Assembly (NCBI RefSeq): GCF_000017805.1
Contig: NC_009767.1
Span: 4,009,001 to 4,073,000, forward strand
Origin: Roseiflexus castenholzii DSM 13941
Lineage (GTDB): Bacteria; Chloroflexota; Chloroflexia; Chloroflexales; Roseiflexaceae
DNA: 64,000 bases
Reading direction: 5' to 3'
Part shown: positions 60,780-64,000 of the stretch, piece by piece
How positions within the stretch are numbered: position 1 is the stretch's first letter
How the letters are laid out: each line of letters begins with the position of its first letter
Translations under genes and position numbers: made by a program
The notes under the pieces: model-generated
What the model saw: the letters and a program-made list of their open reading frames with translations, nothing else
Database searches by the model: none
Told to the model about the DNA's origin: nothing

Positions 60780-61480
60780 GTCCGTCACCTGATGCCATGC
60801 ACGTGCGTCGGGTGCTGTTCCTCGCCGGCGCGCTCGCCCTCACCCTTCTTCTCTTCCTGATCGGCTGGCGTGGCGCCGCTCAACAAGTGTTCAGCGCCGC
60901 ATCCCCCGAAGAGGCTGCCGCGGCGCTGCGCAGCTTTGGGCTATGGACGCCGCTGGTCAGCGTACTGCTGATGGTCGTGCAATCGGTGCTGGCGCCGCTG
61001 CCCGGCTCCTTCGTTGCCGCTGCCAACGGCGCGATCTACGGCATCTGGTGGGGGACCCTTCTCTCCTGGATTGGCGGCATGGCGGGGGGTCTGGCGACCT
61101 ATGGGCTTGGGCGTTTGTCTGGCAATGTCCTGGAGCAGCGCTGGAAGGATACACCCCTCTGGCAACGATTGACCGGCGTTGGTGCGGCTCGTCGTTTCTG
61201 GATCGTCCTGATTGCCAGAATGACGCCAATTGTGTCGCTCGATTTCATCGGATATCTGGCGGGTGTCTCACGCATGCCGCTCCCGTCGTATACCCTTGCC
61301 AACGCCATTGGCATTCTCCCCGGCATGCTGGCGTATACGCTGATCGGCAGTGAACTGATCCAGGGGCGCGCCATATCCTGGCAGATCGCCGTGGCGCTGC
61401 TCCTGATCGTCGTGCTGTTCATCATTGGTCGGCGCCGGCTCCGAACGTTGAACGTCGAACGCGCGAATGTCGAACGTTGA
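60776..61480 (+). CDS. TVP38/TMEM64 (VTT/SNARE-associated) family membrane protein
   Basis: A 234-residue membrane protein with about five to six hydrophobic segments. The family core is PLPGSFVAAANGAIYGIWWG with TLLSWIGGMAGGLATYGLG, and RMTPIVSLDFIGYLAGVSRM, the two re-entrant loops typical of the DedA/VTT superfamily. These proteins are linked to lipid scrambling and undecaprenyl-phosphate recycling. The ATG at 60776 overlaps the glycosyltransferase stop. The last residues (LRTLNVERANVER) come from a repeated GAACGT-type sequence. Confidence 0.86.
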   Translation: MSPSPDAMHVRRVLFLAGALALTLLLFLIGWRGAAQQVFSAASPEEAAAALRSFGLWTPLVSVLLMVVQSVLAPLPGSFVAAANGAIYGIWWGTLLSWIGGMAGGLATYGLGRLSGNVLEQRWKDTPLWQRLTGVGAARRFWIVLIARMTPIVSLDFIGYLAGVSRMPLPSYTLANAIGILPGMLAYTLIGSELIQGRAISWQIAVALLLIVVLFIIGRRRLRTLNVERANVER

Positions 61481-61828
61481 CGGCGTGACCAACGTGGAAA
61501 GACGGGCAGAAGCAAGTGAACGGCGACCCGTGGACGGCAGGACAGGGGCATGTTGCACATGGCACGTGGGAATGCGACGGCAAGCAAGAAGGCGAAGCCG
61601 GGCGCGAGGCGCGCGGGGTGGAAGGCGGGAAGGTGACAGGTCGAGGAGCACGAAGGCACAAAGGCGAAAGGTGCAAAGATGAACGGTGACCGGTTGCAGG
61701 TGGGCAGGTTCCCCCTAACCCATTCTTTTCCTCCCCTTATCCTCCCCTTAACACCCTCATAGTCGAAGCGCAATCCAGGCGTGCTATGGTCATGGATGGT
61801 GCGACAAACGCTATAGGGGAGCAGAGGG
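61481..61828. other. Purine-rich intergenic region with short repeats
   Basis: I see no gene. The sequence is strongly purine-biased on the plus strand up to about 61700, then changes to pyrimidines. An 11-base unit TCCTCCCCTTA is tandemly repeated at 61729-61739 and 61740-61750. CGAACGTTGA occurs at 61442-61451 and again at 61471-61480 just before this gap. A weak -10-like TATGGT is at 61785-61790. Any regulatory role for the GT4 gene is a guess. Confidence 0.4.
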
Positions 61829-62974
61829 ATGCGGATAGCACTGATCACCGAGACCTTTCTGCCCAATGTCAACGGCATTGTCACGACGCTGTGCCGCCTG
61901 TTGGAGCACGTGCAGCACGAAGGACACGAAGCATTGCTGTTCGCGCCGCAGGGCGCTCCTGAGCACTACGCTGGCGCACAGGTCATTCCGCTGCGTGGTA
62001 TTCCATTCCCACTCTACCCCGACATCCGCTTTACGCCGCCGCAACCGGGCATCGTGCCGGCACTCCGGCAGTTCCGCCCCGATCTGATCCATCTCGCCGG
62101 TTTGATGGTTTTGGGTCCGGCGGCGCGTTTTGCCGCGCAGCAGTTGCGCATCCCGGCAATCGCCACCTATCACACCGATCTGCCTGCGTACAGTGTTTAC
62201 TACGGATTGGGCGCGCTGCGCCTGGCAGCATATTCGTATTTGCGCTGGATTCATAACGCCTGTGCGCTGACTCTGTGCCCATCCTCGGCGATCCTGGCAG
62301 ATTTGCGCAAGCGCGGATTTCGGCGGCTCCGCCTCTGGGGTCGTGGCGTCGATACCATCAGATTTCATCCGGCGCACCGACGCGCGGAGTGGCGCGATGC
62401 TATCGGTGCGCGCGCCAACGAGTGTGTGTTACTCTACGTTGGGCGCCTGGCAGCCGAAAAACGGCTCGATCTACTGGCAGAAGCGTTGCGCGACATGGAA
62501 GGCATTCGTCTGGTGCTGGTCGGCGATGGACCGGCGCGACAACAGATTGAACGTCGGTTTGCCGGGATGCCAGTGACGTTCACCGGCTTTCTTAATGGGC
62601 ACGATCTGGCAGTCGCCTATGCCAGCTCCGATCTGTTCGTCTTCCCTTCCGATACCGAAACATTCGGGCAGGTAGTTCAGGAGGCAATGGCATCGGGACT
62701 ACCGGTCGTCGCCGCGCGCGCCGGCGGCGTCATCGATCTGGTGCGAAATGAAGAAACCGGCGTCTTCTTTGCGCCGGGATCGGCATACAGTTTGCGTACT
62801 GCCGTCAACCGCCTGGTTGCCAACCCCGGTCTGAGCAGGGCGTATGGTCAGGCAGGGCGCGCCGCAGCCGAGCGGCGATCCTGGACCCGGGTGCTCGATG
62901 AACTCATGGAATACTATCGGCGTGCATTGCGCTGGCGTCCACGCCTGCTGGCACTCAGGAGAACCTGGTCATGA
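61829..62974 (+). CDS. GT4 family glycosyltransferase (MgtA/SqdX-like)
   Basis: A 381-residue GT-B glycosyltransferase. The beginning MRIALITETFLPNVNGIVTT is diagnostic for the group containing GDP-mannose-dependent mannosyltransferases and sulfoquinovosyl/glycolipid synthases. Further motifs are TYHTDLPAYSVYYGLG, RLWGRGVDTIRFHP, LYVGRLAAEKRLDLLAEAL and PSDTETFGQVVQEAMASGLP with the E(x7)E pair. It probably glycosylates a membrane lipid. The start has AGGGGAGCAGAGGG upstream. It overlaps the PHP gene by four bases (ATGA). Confidence 0.9.
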   Translation: MRIALITETFLPNVNGIVTTLCRLLEHVQHEGHEALLFAPQGAPEHYAGAQVIPLRGIPFPLYPDIRFTPPQPGIVPALRQFRPDLIHLAGLMVLGPAARFAAQQLRIPAIATYHTDLPAYSVYYGLGALRLAAYSYLRWIHNACALTLCPSSAILADLRKRGFRRLRLWGRGVDTIRFHPAHRRAEWRDAIGARANECVLLYVGRLAAEKRLDLLAEALRDMEGIRLVLVGDGPARQQIERRFAGMPVTFTGFLNGHDLAVAYASSDLFVFPSDTETFGQVVQEAMASGLPVVAARAGGVIDLVRNEETGVFFAPGSAYSLRTAVNRLVANPGLSRAYGQAGRAAAERRSWTRVLDELMEYYRRALRWRPRLLALRRTWS

Positions 62975-63693
62975 CTATCTGGAGCAGAGCGGATATTCAC
63001 ATTCACACGCGGTACAGCGACGGGCACAGTTCGGTCGCACAGGTGCTCGAATACGCCGATCATATCGGATTGCGCGTCATTGCCATCACCGATCATGACA
63101 CGATCGATGGCGCGCTCGAGGCGCAACGCATGGCGCGTGGCTTCGACGTTGAGGTAATTATCGGCGAAGAGGTGTCCACCACCGATGGTCACCTGCTGGT
63201 GTTGTTTCTCACACATGCGCTCCCTCCGAGACGACCCGCGTCCGAAACGATTGCTGCTGCCCACGCGCAGGGCGCCCTGTGCATCGTGGCCCATCCCTTC
63301 GACTGGCTGGTCTCTTCTTTCGGCACACCTCTGCTCCGCTACTGCGGCGGCGATCATCCAATATGGCCCGTTGACGGCGTCGAGGCGTTTAACGCCAGTC
63401 TGCCGCTGCCGGGCATGAATGCGCGCGCAGCTTCCGTCGCAACCACGCTTGGTCTACCCGCCTGCGGCGGAAGCGATGCGCACCATTTCTCGACAGTGGG
63501 GCTTGGATACACCCTCTTCCCCGGCACAACCGCCAATGATCTTCGTCAGGCAATAATCCACGGCGAAGTGCAGGCCAGTGGACGCTCGTGGGCTGCTGGA
63601 CACTACGCTGCTGTGGCGGGCCTGCGCGCCCGCCGTGGGCTTGCCCGCGCTGCGCGCGCCGTCACACGTCCAGCGCGCGCCATGAGCCGGTGA
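62971..63693 (+). CDS. PHP-domain phosphoesterase
   Basis: A 240-residue PHP protein. The metal-binding motifs are in order: ADIHIHTRYSDGHSS (HxH), AITDHDTIDGALEA, GEEVSTTDGHLLVLFL, CIVAHPFDW, GSDAHHFSTVGLGYT. These metal-dependent phosphoesterases act on nucleotide or histidinol-type phosphates; the length and motif set match RNase AM/YciV-like small PHP proteins. It is translationally coupled to the GT4 gene, so a role in envelope metabolism is possible. The C-terminal 40 residues are Arg/Ala-rich and unlike the family. Confidence 0.88.
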   Translation: MTIWSRADIHIHTRYSDGHSSVAQVLEYADHIGLRVIAITDHDTIDGALEAQRMARGFDVEVIIGEEVSTTDGHLLVLFLTHALPPRRPASETIAAAHAQGALCIVAHPFDWLVSSFGTPLLRYCGGDHPIWPVDGVEAFNASLPLPGMNARAASVATTLGLPACGGSDAHHFSTVGLGYTLFPGTTANDLRQAIIHGEVQASGRSWAAGHYAAVAGLRARRGLARAARAVTRPARAMSR

Positions 63694-63792
63694 AGCGTGT
63701 CTGCTGTCAGTGACGAGTAGCGAGTGGCATGCCTACGCTGGCTGCTCGCTTTCCAACCGCGCGCCGCCCCCATAACAGTCTCCAACCGATTC

Positions 63793-63801
63793 TGCTATAC
63801 T
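63793..63801 (+). promoter_or_regulatory. Extended -10 promoter near the right edge
   Basis: TGCTATACT gives TATACT (63796-63801) with a TGn extension. Transcription would start about 63808 and run off the window. No consensus -35 box was recognised. Confidence 0.45.
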
Positions 63802-63870
63802 CAACGGCGCATGTGCTGAGCAGCCCGTCCCTATGCACGAGGACGCAACTGTCCACGGTTGGGGTAAACG

Positions 63871-64000
63871 ATGAGCAGTCGTCCAAACCGGATGTCGGGG
63901 ATTGCCCCCGCACAGAAGAAGCGGCGACAGAAGGACCTCTGCCAGCACGATGCGTGGTGTCCCATCGCCCCGAGGCGCTACGCATCACGCCTGCAATCCC
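63871..64000 (+). CDS. Possible 5' end of a gene running off the window
   Basis: An ATG at 63871 with GGGG 9 bases upstream opens a frame with no stop up to the edge (43 codons), encoding a basic sequence starting MSSRPNRMSGIAPAQKKRRQ. The extended -10 promoter at 63793 supports a transcript here. The protein is not recognised and could be spurious. Confidence 0.25.
   Translation, partial: MSSRPNRMSGIAPAQKKRRQKDLCQHDAWCPIAPRRYASRLQS

Overview
The window (about 60% G+C) looks like the chromosome of a filamentous anoxygenic phototroph of the Chloroflexota, most probably Roseiflexus or a close relative. The pointers are an auracyanin-like blue copper lipoprotein (the electron carrier partnered with Alternative Complex III in this group), many Pro/Thr-linker surface proteins, large PAS/GGDEF/EAL and hybrid sensor kinases, and an exopolysaccharide locus without outer-membrane export genes. 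The genus is inferred from gene content, not from a marker gene.

Region 1 (190-20442, all minus strand) is a surface-polysaccharide locus of 19 genes. It holds an initiating sugar-phosphate transferase, many GT2 and GT4 glycosyltransferases, a Wzx-type flippase, a Wzy/WaaL-type polymerase or ligase, a Wzz-type chain-length protein, a GH43-like beta-propeller protein, a GmhA-type isomerase and a degenerate membrane GGDEF protein. The left end is a CDP-sugar sub-operon (glycosyltransferase, RfbF, SDR epimerase/dehydratase, C-methyltransferase) behind its own strong promoter at 4320-4348.

Region 2 (20.4-31.1 kb) holds a SIS-domain amino-sugar enzyme, the auracyanin, a PH-domain membrane protein, a GAF histidine kinase, a small Cys-rich protein starting at GTG, a beta-helix surface protein, a class C beta-lactamase-like hydrolase and an ANTAR response regulator. 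It ends with an aromatic amino-acid unit, aroH followed by DAHP synthase. In front of aroH is an apparently complete ribosome-mediated attenuator: a near-consensus promoter, a 26-residue leader peptide with eight consecutive aromatic codons, an antiterminator and a 14-bp terminator. This is the most interesting find in the window.

Region 3 (31.3-44.6 kb) carries surface or secreted proteins (PPC-like, FG-GAP/ASPIC), a degenerate M28-like membrane protein, an alpha/beta hydrolase, a MalT/SARP-type regulator and a heterodimeric ABC exporter with one degenerate ATP site. Region 4 (44.8-47.1 kb) is a compact cassette of a 41-residue exported or membrane peptide, a DUF5317 protein and a histidine kinase, behind three GTCAAT direct repeats spaced exactly 11 bp. 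It may be a peptide-signalling unit.

Region 5 (47.1-64 kb) has PspC and RodA-type proteins, a CSLREA beta-helix surface protein, two tandem tRNA-Ala genes, an MDR dehydrogenase, a three-gene translationally coupled signalling operon (REC-PAS-GGDEF-EAL, LacI-sensor hybrid kinase, response regulator), MscL, and a glycosyltransferase/VTT/GT4/PHP group. A 121-150 bp repeat with inverted ends (start ATACCAAT, end ATTGGTAT) occurs four times (20.7, 40.9, 44.7 and 52.1 kb). No transposase, CRISPR array or rRNA was seen.
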